NCBI GenBank assembly: GCA_025408405.1
Contig: JANYJE010000070.1
Location: 1 to 64,000 of the forward strand
Length of the DNA stretch: 64,000 bases
Origin: Nitrosomonadales bacterium
GTDB lineage: Bacteria > Pseudomonadota > Gammaproteobacteria > Burkholderiales > Gallionellaceae
Direction: 5' to 3'
The notes under the pieces were generated by a model, which saw nothing but the letters and a program-made list of their open reading frames with translations, was not told where the DNA came from and made no database searches. A program made the translations under genes and the position numbers. Shown here piece after piece: positions 37,401 through 46,870 of the stretch (position 1 is the first letter of the stretch; the number at the start of each line of letters is the position of its first letter).

Positions 37401-37889
37401 GCAGTATTCACCCGGGGTGAGCACCTGCTGCACATGGGTATAGCCCGCCAGCGTCATCTGTTCGCGCAGGGTGTTGATGTCGAGCTTTTCTCCCTTCTTC
37501 AGGAAGAAGGTGTAAGCGGCGAGATATTCCAGCGGCGGCAGCGGGTACAGCGCGGTGGTGATGGGCACCACGACTACATCGCAGGCATTCGTGCGGATGT
37601 GGTGCAGGGTGGCCAAGCGTTCAGACACCAGATCCTGGTGCGGCGAGAAGTGGTCGTAAGGCAGTGTTTCCCAGTCCGGTAGCAGGTGCACGCGCAGCTT
37701 GGGCGCAAAAAACGGGATCTCCTCCACCAGCCGCTGCGCTTCCAGCGCATTAGCCGCGATGATGACAAGCGGGGTTTGGGCCAGCGGCGAGTTGCGTTCG
37801 GCGTATTGCGCCAGCGCCAGCGCATCGGACGAACCTTGCAGCTTGGTGTAGCGCGGGCGGGAATGTGAGGACGAGAACAGCATGGGCAA
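34458..37889 (-). CDS. mfd: Transcription-repair coupling factor
   Basis: 1143 aa; [79 protein letters not shown]. Confidence 0.97.
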   Translation of the reverse strand: [1143 protein letters not shown]

Positions 37890-37996
37890 TTTACAGCGGC
37901 AAATAAGCAGGGGGCGACATTATAAGGGAATACCCATCACAGCATCTGTTTGCAGTTTGGAAATGTACAACCTTGAGTGTTCGCCGAGTGCGCAGA

Positions 37997-38452
37997 TTAC
38001 TCGGATTTCTGGCCATCTTCAGGAGGTATGGGGGAAGGTGGCTTTTCTGCGGGCTGAGTTTCTGCAGCGGGAGCTGAGGCAGGGGCGTTTTTAGATGGGG
38101 CATGCAGCGATGGCTTGGACATGTACTTGACCAAGGCCAGGCTAGCCTGGTTAAAAGCACCTTCTGCGGCGATATCACTGCGCGCACCAGCGAAATCCTT
38201 TTGTTTGATTTTGCGGATAACCTCTGCAGCGATACGATGAAACTCTGTGTGGAGTTTGACAATCTCATCGAGGTGTTGCTGCGGCAAAAGCCTCTTGCCT
38301 TCTCCTTCCAGCCATTGGCCAAATTTACACTGGTCAGTTTCGCCAATGGACTGCACATTGAGTGATGTTTTGCCGTTGAGGAAATCTCTGAATTTCGTTT
38401 TCCATGCGCTATGTTCTTGGATAGCGTAATCAAGGTCGGCTTTCAATCCCAT
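37997..38452 (-). CDS. CZB (chemoreceptor zinc-binding) domain protein, soluble
   Basis: AIQEHSAWKTKFRDFLNGK...DQCKFGQWLEGEGKRLL...HTEFHRIAAEVI. Confidence 0.78.
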   Translation of the reverse strand: MGLKADLDYAIQEHSAWKTKFRDFLNGKTSLNVQSIGETDQCKFGQWLEGEGKRLLPQQHLDEIVKLHTEFHRIAAEVIRKIKQKDFAGARSDIAAEGAFNQASLALVKYMSKPSLHAPSKNAPASAPAAETQPAEKPPSPIPPEDGQKSE

Positions 38453-38610
38453 CTCCCAGTTATAAATATTTGAGCACTCATCCTGCGACAGTAAATAATT
38501 TTTTTGGAATAGCGGTATTTATTTGAGAGTACGCAAGCTAACATTTGTGCTGCTGCAAGGCAGATTTTGCTTGCAATGCTTCCGCCTGGGAATCTGTGTG
38601 AATCTGCGTA

Positions 38611-41600
38611 TCAGTTTTCAGGCGTGCGGAAGAAGCTGAAGGTGCCGCGCCCCTGTTTTTTGGCTGCATACATCGCGCTGTCTGCGCACTTGATCAATGC
38701 CTCGTCGCTGTCGGCATCGGCCGGATAGAACGCGATGCCGGTACTGCTGCCGATATTGACTTCATGCCCGTCAAGATGGAAAGGCTGTGCCAGCGCAGCG
38801 GTAATCTTTTCGGCAATGAGTGCCGCGTCCTGGCTGCCATTCACCTGTGGCAGCAGTACGGTGAACTCGTCTCCGGCCAGGCGCGACACCGTATCGGTCT
38901 TGCGCACGCAGTCCGTGATGCGCTTGGCGACCTCCTGCAGCAGCAGGTCGCCGATATGGTGGCCGAGCGTGTCGTTCACCGCCTTGAAGCGATCCAGGTC
39001 GAGGTACATCAGGGCGCTGCTCAGGCCGTTGCGCTTGGCCTGGGCCAGCACCTGGCGCAGGCGATCGTAAAACAGCGCGCGGTTGGGCAGGGCGGTCAGC
39101 GCGTCGAAATGCGCCATGTACTGAATGCGGGCAGATATTTCCTTCTGCGAGCTGATATCGTCGAGTATGGAAATGTAGTGAGTGATTTTGCCATTTTCAT
39201 CCTGGATTGGTGTAATGGTCTGTTGCACGGTATACAGCATGCCAGTCTTGTGGCGCTCCACAGTTTCGCTGCTCCAGGTTTGTCCCTGCTGTATGGTTTT
39301 CCACAGCTTCTGGTAATAGGCTGCATCCTGTTTGCCGGATTTGAGCAGGGCGGGTGATTGGCCTATCGCTTCCTTGGCGGTGTAGCCGGTGAGGCGGGTA
39401 AAGGCATTGTTGACCCACTGGATGCGGCCAGTGGGATCGGTAATGAATATGCTGTTGCCAGCCGATGCGAGAGCAGAGCTGAGCAGTCGCAATTGCTCCT
39501 GGTCCATGGCCATTTCCAGCGCCACGCAGATGCGACTGGCTATGCCGGAAAGTCGCTGCAGCGTGGCGCTCTCGTTGAAATCATTTTCGTTGCGGGAGTA
39601 CAGCATCAGCGCGCCATACACCTCTCCGCGCACGATGAGAGGGATCCCTGCGATGGCTTGGAAGCCAAAACGCAAAGCATCAGCGCGCCATGGCTGGAAA
39701 TTGGCGTCTGAAATCTTAAATATCTGCATATGGCCGCTGCGGATACAGGCTCCCGCTGGCCCTCTGCCCTGGGGGGTGTCGTCCCAGCGCACACCGATGC
39801 GCAGCAGCTCCTGCAGATATTCGCCTGCGCCCCGCGATTGTGCTGCAATGAAAAACGCGCCCCCGCCTTCCTTTTTGGCCAGCCAGGCAAAGTGGTAGTC
39901 GAACAGATGCACTACCTCATCGCAGATGAATTGCAGCAGGCCGGTCAGGGTGTTGCTGCGCATTACCTGCACGTCGATGTGATGCAGCAGTGTCTCTTCT
40001 GCCTCCAGCTTCTTGCGCTCGGTGATGTCGGCGGCGTAGATGGCAACATGGCTCACCTTGCCCTGTGCGTCGAAGATCGGGTACAGGCTTTGATCCAGAT
40101 ACAGGCCATTGCGTTCATCCTGAAACTGGGCGGGCCGGCCGCTATGGATGATCTCATCAACCAATATTTTTCTTCTGGCCTCCACCTCGGAGGGAATAAA
40201 GTCGTAGAGGTTGTGATTGATGATCTCGTCCGGTTTTTTGCGCAAGCGTTTGGCGGCAACTTTGTTGATCGCCAGGACGGTGCCGTGAACATCCATCAGT
40301 ATCGCCGACTCCGTGGTGGCGTTAAGCAGGGCGCGCGCAGTTGCTGCGCTGGAGCGCAATGCCTCCTGTGCCGCCTTGCGTTCGCTGATATCGCGAACCA
40401 CGCTGAGTGTGGCGGGCTTGCCGGAATATTCAATCAGGCGGGAGTTTACTTCCACCGGGATTTTTCGCCCATTCTTGCTGATGTGTGCCGTCTCGAAGGT
40501 GATCTGCCCCTGTGCCTTGAGTGCAGCAGCGCGTTCCTGAAATTTGCCTGCACCTTCCGTGTCATTGATGTCGGCAGGAGAGAGGCGCAATAGTTCCTCG
40601 TGGCTATAACCCAGGCGCTCGAGGAAAACCTGGTTGACCTCGACAAAACGTCCCGCTATGTCGTGGATGACAATGGCATCGGCGACGTTGTTGAACACCA
40701 TCTGGAACATGGCTTCTGCACGCAAAAGTTCTTCTTCAGCCTGTTTTTGTTTGCTGATGTCTCTGAAGGCCACGACTGCACCGGCAATTTTTCCGTTGTG
40801 CAGGATGGGGGATGCGTTCACATCGACATGGAAAGAAGATCCGTCTTTGTGCCAGAACACCTGGGTGGTACTACGGTAGGTTTTTCCCGAGCGGATGGCC
40901 TGATAGATTTCGCAGTTTTTTGCCTGGATGGTTGATCCGTCCAGGTCACGATAATGAAACTGCTGATGAGCATGCTGCCCCATGAGTTCGTTGCGGGACC
41001 AACCCAACAGCCGTTCAGCTTCAGGATTTACAAAAGTCATCAGGCCATGCTCATCGATAACGTAAATTCCCTCAGCCACGGTGGAGGTGATTTCCTGCAG
41101 GCGCGCCGCGTTCTCGAATACACTGCGGCGCAATTGCCGGCGGTTAAACAGGGTGCTGGCCAGGTAAACGGAGAGTGCTCCAAGCAGTAAAAGACCCGAT
41201 CCTAACAGGGCAAAGCTGCGCGGATACAGCCCCACAGAAACTGCAGGGACCTCGGCAGCGGGAACGAGGGAGACGATCTTCCAGTAATACTCCTGTATGG
41301 CGGGGCTGCTTGCGTTTTCGCTCGCTGCTTGCTGTCTGGTGAGTAGAGGGAACACGGTGCTGAAGGTATACAGGCCGTCATGGCTCAGCATGCTGCCTTG
41401 TTGCTGACTGGATATGCTGGCCCATTCATCGGGATGGCTCTTGCCGAAGGTGTCATCGCGCCCGAACATGAAACCCCATTCACGGGATGGGTCGGGGTTG
41501 TGCAGCCAGTAGCCATCGCGGTTAAGCAGCATGGCATGATGTCCTTCTCCCATGGCCAGGTTAAAGTTATCCAGCAGTTTCTGGCCGTAGTAGTTAAACA

Positions 41601-42234
41601 GCAAGATGCCCTGCTTTTTGCCCGCACTGTCAAATACCGGTGTGCCAAAGCGCAGCATCGGCTTGTACGGCAGCTCGACCTGGCCCTGTTCAATATTGAG
41701 GTCCAGCGGCGAGATATAAATCCCGCCCTCACCCAGCTTGAGCGTTTCCTTGAAAAAATAGCGCTGTGCCTTGTTCTGTAATGCGCTTGCGGGGACGATC
41801 ACTGCCTTGTTTGCGACCAGGTTAATCCGGATTATTTCCATGCCGCGATTGTCGAGATAGCGAATCTGGTCATAGCGCCCCTTGGCCAGGGCCAGATTCC
41901 TGAAATAGTCAGTCAGCAGCTGCTTTTCTGACTGACTGTGGTCATTGATGAAGCGCTTGAGAGAGGGCGCTTGCGACAGGAATTGCAGGTCGGATATGAC
42001 ATCCTCGAAATTATGCCCCAGCAACTGGGCCGCCACTTTCACCTCGCTGGCCTCCTGCACCTGGAGTTTCTGCAGGTGGATATTGGCATCGGCCTGCAAC
42101 AGGCCATAGACCAATGCGGACAAGGCAAGCGCCAACGGCAGATACATTGCCAGGGCAAGCTTCAGGATGGTTGCCCATGAATACCCACTGGCTGCTGCAG
42201 AGTGGGTGGCGCTGGATAACTGTGGAGCGGGCAT
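38611..42234 (-). CDS. Membrane sensor diguanylate cyclase (periplasmic sensor-PAS-PAS-PAS-GAF-PAS-GGDEF; AGDEF motif)
   Basis: Two TM helices around periplasmic region; PAS repeats; VMYLDLDRFKAVNDTLGHHIGD-type segment and RLAGDEFTVLLPQV. Confidence 0.9.
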   Translation of the reverse strand: MPAPQLSSATHSAAASGYSWATILKLALAMYLPLALALSALVYGLLQADANIHLQKLQVQEASEVKVAAQLLGHNFEDVISDLQFLSQAPSLKRFINDHSQSEKQLLTDYFRNLALAKGRYDQIRYLDNRGMEIIRINLVANKAVIVPASALQNKAQRYFFKETLKLGEGGIYISPLDLNIEQGQVELPYKPMLRFGTPVFDSAGKKQGILLFNYYGQKLLDNFNLAMGEGHHAMLLNRDGYWLHNPDPSREWGFMFGRDDTFGKSHPDEWASISSQQQGSMLSHDGLYTFSTVFPLLTRQQAASENASSPAIQEYYWKIVSLVPAAEVPAVSVGLYPRSFALLGSGLLLLGALSVYLASTLFNRRQLRRSVFENAARLQEITSTVAEGIYVIDEHGLMTFVNPEAERLLGWSRNELMGQHAHQQFHYRDLDGSTIQAKNCEIYQAIRSGKTYRSTTQVFWHKDGSSFHVDVNASPILHNGKIAGAVVAFRDISKQKQAEEELLRAEAMFQMVFNNVADAIVIHDIAGRFVEVNQVFLERLGYSHEELLRLSPADINDTEGAGKFQERAAALKAQGQITFETAHISKNGRKIPVEVNSRLIEYSGKPATLSVVRDISERKAAQEALRSSAATARALLNATTESAILMDVHGTVLAINKVAAKRLRKKPDEIINHNLYDFIPSEVEARRKILVDEIIHSGRPAQFQDERNGLYLDQSLYPIFDAQGKVSHVAIYAADITERKKLEAEETLLHHIDVQVMRSNTLTGLLQFICDEVVHLFDYHFAWLAKKEGGGAFFIAAQSRGAGEYLQELLRIGVRWDDTPQGRGPAGACIRSGHMQIFKISDANFQPWRADALRFGFQAIAGIPLIVRGEVYGALMLYSRNENDFNESATLQRLSGIASRICVALEMAMDQEQLRLLSSALASAGNSIFITDPTGRIQWVNNAFTRLTGYTAKEAIGQSPALLKSGKQDAAYYQKLWKTIQQGQTWSSETVERHKTGMLYTVQQTITPIQDENGKITHYISILDDISSQKEISARIQYMAHFDALTALPNRALFYDRLRQVLAQAKRNGLSSALMYLDLDRFKAVNDTLGHHIGDLLLQEVAKRITDCVRKTDTVSRLAGDEFTVLLPQVNGSQDAALIAEKITAALAQPFHLDGHEVNIGSSTGIAFYPADADSDEALIKCADSAMYAAKKQGRGTFSFFRTPEN

Positions 42235-42374
42235 GTACAGGAGTAGGAAAGAAAAACGTACTTACTATATGCCTATTATAAATGAACTGGAATAGTCCAT
42301 TGGGAAACTCTGGGCATTTATGGGGCCAGGCAGCTTGAGCAGAGCTTTGCGCCGTTTTCCATTACAATTCACCC

Positions 42375-43076
42375 ATGTCTGAATTATTCTACGCACTCGT
42401 TCCCGCCGCCGGTTCAGGTTCCCGTATGGGCAGTGACCTGCCCAAGCAGTATCTGGATCTGGCTGGACGGCCCCTGATTTACCACGCCCTCACCACCCTG
42501 TGTGCCTGCCCCAGTATCGGCGCGGTATTCGTGGTGCTGGCCGCAGACGATGAACACTTCAAGCGCTATGACTGGTCGCATTGCGCTGACAAGCTGCAGC
42601 CGCTGTATTGCGGCGGACAGACACGTGCAGAAAGCGTGCTGAATGGGCTGATGGCCTCGGAGCTGGAGCCGGACGACTGGGTGCTGGTGCACGATGCCGC
42701 GCGCCCGTGCCTGAGCCGGCACCAGCTGGCACGCCTGATTGCCGAGCTGCGCGATGACGAAGTGGGCGGCCTGTTGGCAGTGCCGGTGGCCGACACCCTC
42801 AAGCGTGCCGATGCTGGCCAGCGCGTGGCGCATACCGAACAGCGCGAAGGCCTGTGGCAGGCGCAGACGCCGCAGATGTTCCGTGCCGGGGTGCTGGAGC
42901 AGGCACTGGCCAGTGCAGGGAACGGCGCTCATAGCGTCACCGACGAGGCCTCGGCGATCGAGGCGCTGGGCCTGCATCCTAAGCTGGTGGCGAGCGACAG
43001 CAGCAACTTCAAGGTGACCTATCCGCAAGACCTGCAGCTGGCGGAGCTGCTGTTGCAATACGGGAAAATATCATGA
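42375..43076 (+). CDS. ispD: 2-C-methyl-D-erythritol 4-phosphate cytidylyltransferase
   Basis: [31 protein letters not shown]...[11 protein letters not shown]. Confidence 0.96.
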   Translation: MSELFYALVPAAGSGSRMGSDLPKQYLDLAGRPLIYHALTTLCACPSIGAVFVVLAADDEHFKRYDWSHCADKLQPLYCGGQTRAESVLNGLMASELEPDDWVLVHDAARPCLSRHQLARLIAELRDDEVGGLLAVPVADTLKRADAGQRVAHTEQREGLWQAQTPQMFRAGVLEQALASAGNGAHSVTDEASAIEALGLHPKLVASDSSNFKVTYPQDLQLAELLLQYGKIS

Positions 43077-43546
43077 GAATCGGACAAGGCTTCGATGTGC
43101 ACCAGCTGGTGGCAGGCCGCAAGCTGATTATTGGCGGTGTGGATATTCCCTACGCGCTAGGCCTGCTCGGGCACTCCGACGCGGACGTGCTGCTGCACGC
43201 CGTTTGCGATGCGCTCCTGGGGGCGGCGGCGCTGGGCGATATCGGTCGCCACTTTGCCGATACCGATGCGAAATTCAAGAACATCGACAGCCGCATTCTG
43301 CTGCGCGAAACGGCGCGCATGGTGGGCAATGCCGGCTTTCGCATCGGCAACGTGGACGCCACCATCATCGCGCAGGCGCCGAAGATGGCGCCGCATATCC
43401 CGACGATGGTGGAGAACATCGCCGCCGACCTGGGCATCGCCATGAACGCGGTGAACGTGAAAGCGACCACTACCGAAAAACTGGGCTACACCGGGCGCGG
43501 CGAAGGCATTGCGGCGCAGGCGGTGGTGTTGTTGCTGGTGGGATGA
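43073..43546 (+). CDS. ispF: 2-C-methyl-D-erythritol 2,4-cyclodiphosphate synthase
   Basis: [61 protein letters not shown]. Confidence 0.97.
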   Translation: MRIGQGFDVHQLVAGRKLIIGGVDIPYALGLLGHSDADVLLHAVCDALLGAAALGDIGRHFADTDAKFKNIDSRILLRETARMVGNAGFRIGNVDATIIAQAPKMAPHIPTMVENIAADLGIAMNAVNVKATTTEKLGYTGRGEGIAAQAVVLLLVG

Positions 43547-43579
43547 TGCGCGTCGCTCGTGGCGGACAGCCGGGTTTTG

Positions 43580-43638
43580 GTAGGAGCCCGATTCATCGGA
43601 CGATTGGGAAAACATCGCGCAATAAATTGCGCTCCTAC
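43580..43638. repeat. REP-like element with terminal inverted GTAGGAGC / GCTCCTAC
   Basis: gtaggagcccgattcatcgg...catcgcgcaataaattgcgctcctac in ispF-tsaB spacer. Confidence 0.7.
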
Positions 43639-43655
43639 GGGATAGGCATGGCAAC

Positions 43656-44339
43656 ATGATGCGCATCCTCGCCCTGGAAACTTCCACCGAATATTGCTCT
43701 GTTGCCCTGTGGCAGGATGGTGTGGTGAGTGAACGTGTTGAGCTGGTCGGGCAGAAACATTCCGAGCTGTTAATGGCGATGCTGGATAGTGTGCTGCAGG
43801 AATCGGGAATCGGGATTCGGGATGTGGACGGCATCGCTTACGGTGCCGGGCCGGGCTCGTTTACCGGTGTGCGCATTGCCTGCGGTGTGGCGCAGGGCCT
43901 GGCGCTTGGCGCGGATAAGCCGGTGATAGGCATCTGCACCCTGCAGGCGCTGGCGCAAGGCACGGGCAGGAACCGGGTGATTGCGGCGCTGGATGCGCGC
44001 ATGGCCGAAGTGTATTTCGCCGTGTATGAAAAGCGTGCAGACGCATGGCATACGCTGAGCGCGCCCAGCCTGTGCCTGCCGCAGGATACGCCTGCCGTAG
44101 AGGGTGAAGATTGGTTTGCGGCAGGCAGCGGTTTTGGAGTGCATGGCGACCTGCTGGGCGCGCGCTATCGCGGGCAGATAATTGAGGTCGATGCGCAATG
44201 TGTGCCGCAGGCCGGCGCCATTGCCGAACTCGCAGCCCCCGGGTTTGCGGGCGGGCAGGGGCTGGATGCGGCACAGGCGATGCCGCTGTATCTGCGCGAC
44301 AAGGTGGCGCTGAAGACCAGTGAACGCAATTTAACGTGA
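43656..44339 (+). CDS. tsaB: tRNA t6A biosynthesis protein TsaB
   Basis: MRILALETSTEYCSVALW...GIAYGAGPGSFTGVRIACGVAQGLALG. Confidence 0.94.
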   Translation: MMRILALETSTEYCSVALWQDGVVSERVELVGQKHSELLMAMLDSVLQESGIGIRDVDGIAYGAGPGSFTGVRIACGVAQGLALGADKPVIGICTLQALAQGTGRNRVIAALDARMAEVYFAVYEKRADAWHTLSAPSLCLPQDTPAVEGEDWFAAGSGFGVHGDLLGARYRGQIIEVDAQCVPQAGAIAELAAPGFAGGQGLDAAQAMPLYLRDKVALKTSERNLT

Positions 44340-44794
44340 ACACACTGTTGGCGCCGCAGTTGCGCGACATGAAGCCAGCCGATGTGGATGCGGTGCTAAG
44401 CATCGAACAGAGCGTGCATGCCCATCCGTGGACGCGCGGCAATTTCAGCGATGCCCTGGCGAGCGGCTATGTGTGCAAGATTTATGAAACGACGCCAGCC
44501 ATGCTGGGCTTTGTGGTGCTGATGCCTGCGCTGGATGAGATGCATCTGCTCGATATCAGCATCGCCGCAGAGCACCAGCGCCAGGGGCTGGGGCGCAGGC
44601 TGCTGGATGAAGCCATGCAGCTTGCGCGCGGCACGGGCATGCGGCGCATGTTGCTGGAAGTGCGGCCATCGAACCTCGCCGCCATCGCGCTGTACCGCGC
44701 GGCGGGTTTCAGTGAAATCGGCCGACGGCGCGGTTATTACCCCGCTGCTGCTGCCGGCCGTGAAGATGCAATTGTTATGGAATGTGTGCTGTGA
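44336..44794 (+). CDS. rimI: Ribosomal-protein-alanine N-acetyltransferase
   Basis: GNAT fold: LLDISIAAEHQRQGLGRRLLDEAM...LEVRPSNLAAIALYRAAGFSEIGRRRGYY; downstream of tsaB. Confidence 0.92.
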   Translation: MNTLLAPQLRDMKPADVDAVLSIEQSVHAHPWTRGNFSDALASGYVCKIYETTPAMLGFVVLMPALDEMHLLDISIAAEHQRQGLGRRLLDEAMQLARGTGMRRMLLEVRPSNLAAIALYRAAGFSEIGRRRGYYPAAAAGREDAIVMECVL

Positions 44795-45540
44795 ATCGAG
44801 ACGAAGCCATACTGCGCGAGTTAAATCTTTACCCCCTGTGGGTGAAACGCGCCGCTGCGCCCGCCGTGGCCGAGCCGGCAGTTGTTGCGCCGCAGGCACC
44901 TGTGGCAGAGGTTGCTTTGCTGCGTGTGGTGCAGCCTGTGCCTGTTGTCGAGCCGCGTGTTAGCCGTGATGAAAGTTGCGCCGATCTCGGCTGGGCCGAA
45001 CTGAAGGCACGCGTACAGAATTGCAGCGCGTGCGCCTTGCGAGCGGGTTGCAAGCAGACGGTGTTTGGTGTCGGCGATGAGAAGGCCGACTGGCTGTTTG
45101 TGGGGGAAGGCCCGGGGGCGGAAGAGGATGAGCGGGGAGAGCCTTTCGTGGGGCAGGCAGGCCAGCTGCTCGACAATATGCTGATGGCGATCAAACTCAA
45201 GCGCGGCCGGGCGGTGTATATAGCCAATGTGGTGAAATGCCGTCCGCCTGGCAACCGCACGCCCGCAGCGGAAGAGATCAAGCAATGCCTGTCGTACCTG
45301 CAACGGCAGATACAGCTGCTACAGCCCAGGGTGATTGTGGCGCTGGGCAAAACGGCGGCGACCGCACTCTTGGGGGCGGATGCAACACTGGGTTCTCTGC
45401 GCGGCAAGGTGCATGATTATTGCGGCACCCCGCTGATCATCACCTATCATCCTGCCTATCTGTTGCGCACACCGGCGGACAAGGCGCAGGCATGGCAGGA
45501 TTTGCGCCTGGCCGTAGCAACGATGCAGGATTTGAGTTGA
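44782..45540 (+). CDS. Uracil-DNA glycosylase, family 4/5-like (Fe-S)
   Basis: CSACALRAGCKQTVFGVGDEKADWLFVGEGPGAEEDERGEPFVGQAGQLLDNML...YIANVVKCRPPGNRTP. Confidence 0.92.
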   Translation: MCAVNRDEAILRELNLYPLWVKRAAAPAVAEPAVVAPQAPVAEVALLRVVQPVPVVEPRVSRDESCADLGWAELKARVQNCSACALRAGCKQTVFGVGDEKADWLFVGEGPGAEEDERGEPFVGQAGQLLDNMLMAIKLKRGRAVYIANVVKCRPPGNRTPAAEEIKQCLSYLQRQIQLLQPRVIVALGKTAATALLGADATLGSLRGKVHDYCGTPLIITYHPAYLLRTPADKAQAWQDLRLAVATMQDLS

Positions 45541-45546
45541 GCAAGG

Positions 45547-46539
45547 ATGACTATGCACAAAAAATTGGGCGAACTCAAGGTGCTGGTTGTTGAAGACAGC
45601 AGGGTGACACTGAAAGTGCTGTGCAACTATCTGGGGCACATGGGCATCACACCCCTGACGGCGGAACTGGGCCAAACCGCGCTGGAGATTTACCGCCGCG
45701 AGCGCCCGGATATCATCCTGCTGGATGCGCAGTTGCCGGATATCGATGGTTTTGGTATCGCCAAAGAGATACGCGGGCTGGAACAGAAAAAGGACTGGAC
45801 GGCGATTATCTTTCTCACCAGCATGTCCGAGGATGCAGATCTGGCGCGCGGCATCGAGGTGGGTGGCGACGATTACCTGATGAAGCCGATCAGCGAAGTG
45901 GTGCTGAAAGCCAAGGTGGCAGCCATGCGCAGGCTGGTCGAAATGCAGCGCTCGCTGGTTGCGGTGACGCACCAGCTGAATGTCGCCAACAAGGAGTTGC
46001 AGCGCCTGTCCACCACCGACGGGCTCACCGGACTCTCCAATCGGCGCATGTATGATGAGTTGTCCATACGCGAATGGCGGCGCTGCGAACGCGCGAAAAA
46101 ACCACTGTCACTGGTGATGGTGGATGTGGACAACTTCAAGCTCTATAACGATCACTATGGCCACCAGGCGGGTGACGAGTGCCTGAAAGTAGTTGCCGCC
46201 CTGATGAAGCGCGCGGCCCCGCGCCCCAGTGATCTGGTGGCGCGTTACGGCGGTGAGGAATTCGTGTTTGTGCTGGGCGAAACCGACGTGGATGGGGCGA
46301 AGTGGGTGGCCAACCTGATGCGTCAGCGCATTGCCGACCTGAACATGCCGCATGCCGTGTCACCGTTGCAGCGTGTGACGGTGAGCTGCGGCGTCGCTTC
46401 GGTGCTCCCCGGCGAGAATCTGTCACTGGAGGTTCTGATGCAGTCGGCCGACCATGCCCTTTATCAGGCCAAGATGAGCGGGCGTGATCGGGTGGAGAGC
46501 GGGGAGTATGGTGCGGTGAACAGCACAGTAAATAGTTGA
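45547..46539 (+). CDS. Response regulator with GGDEF output (PleD/WspR-like)
   Basis: REC: VLVVEDSRVTLKVLCNYLG...DIILLDAQLPDIDGFGI...FLTSMSED; YGGEEFVFVLGETD. Confidence 0.93.
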   Translation: MTMHKKLGELKVLVVEDSRVTLKVLCNYLGHMGITPLTAELGQTALEIYRRERPDIILLDAQLPDIDGFGIAKEIRGLEQKKDWTAIIFLTSMSEDADLARGIEVGGDDYLMKPISEVVLKAKVAAMRRLVEMQRSLVAVTHQLNVANKELQRLSTTDGLTGLSNRRMYDELSIREWRRCERAKKPLSLVMVDVDNFKLYNDHYGHQAGDECLKVVAALMKRAAPRPSDLVARYGGEEFVFVLGETDVDGAKWVANLMRQRIADLNMPHAVSPLQRVTVSCGVASVLPGENLSLEVLMQSADHALYQAKMSGRDRVESGEYGAVNSTVNS

Positions 46540-46870
46540 CCTTTGCGTGATCAATTGCAGGTTTGAGCTGCGGTTGCTATTCGCGAACGTTCGCAATCAG
46601 GAAGCACCATTCAGCGTACTGACCGGCAACACCGTGCCCGAAGGCGACATTCAGTGATGCAATTTCGCATCCCTAAAGCTGCCAGTGGCGACCTGACTCG
46701 CCACAAATCCTTAACGGATGATCGCTCTGGAATTTCACCTCTCTAAAACAGAATATAGCAATGTACTCTAGCCATTCTGGTGAAGCCTACCAAGGCCAGC
46801 TATTTCAGGTCTTTCGCAACGCAAACGAACCATATTTGAGCTTGTAGCACCATAAATCGAAAAGCCATAA

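Noticed and set aside
35073-37682. 869-aa plus-strand ORF antisense to mfd
   Set aside because: High-GC shadow ORF: composition is H/Q/A/V/R-rich with no recognisable domain, fully overlapped by clear mfd coding on the minus strand.
44782-45540. Possible DNA polymerase-fused UDG because of the Pro/Ala/Val-rich N-terminus
   Set aside because: The N-terminal segment is a common variable linker in family-4-type UDGs; no polymerase motifs.
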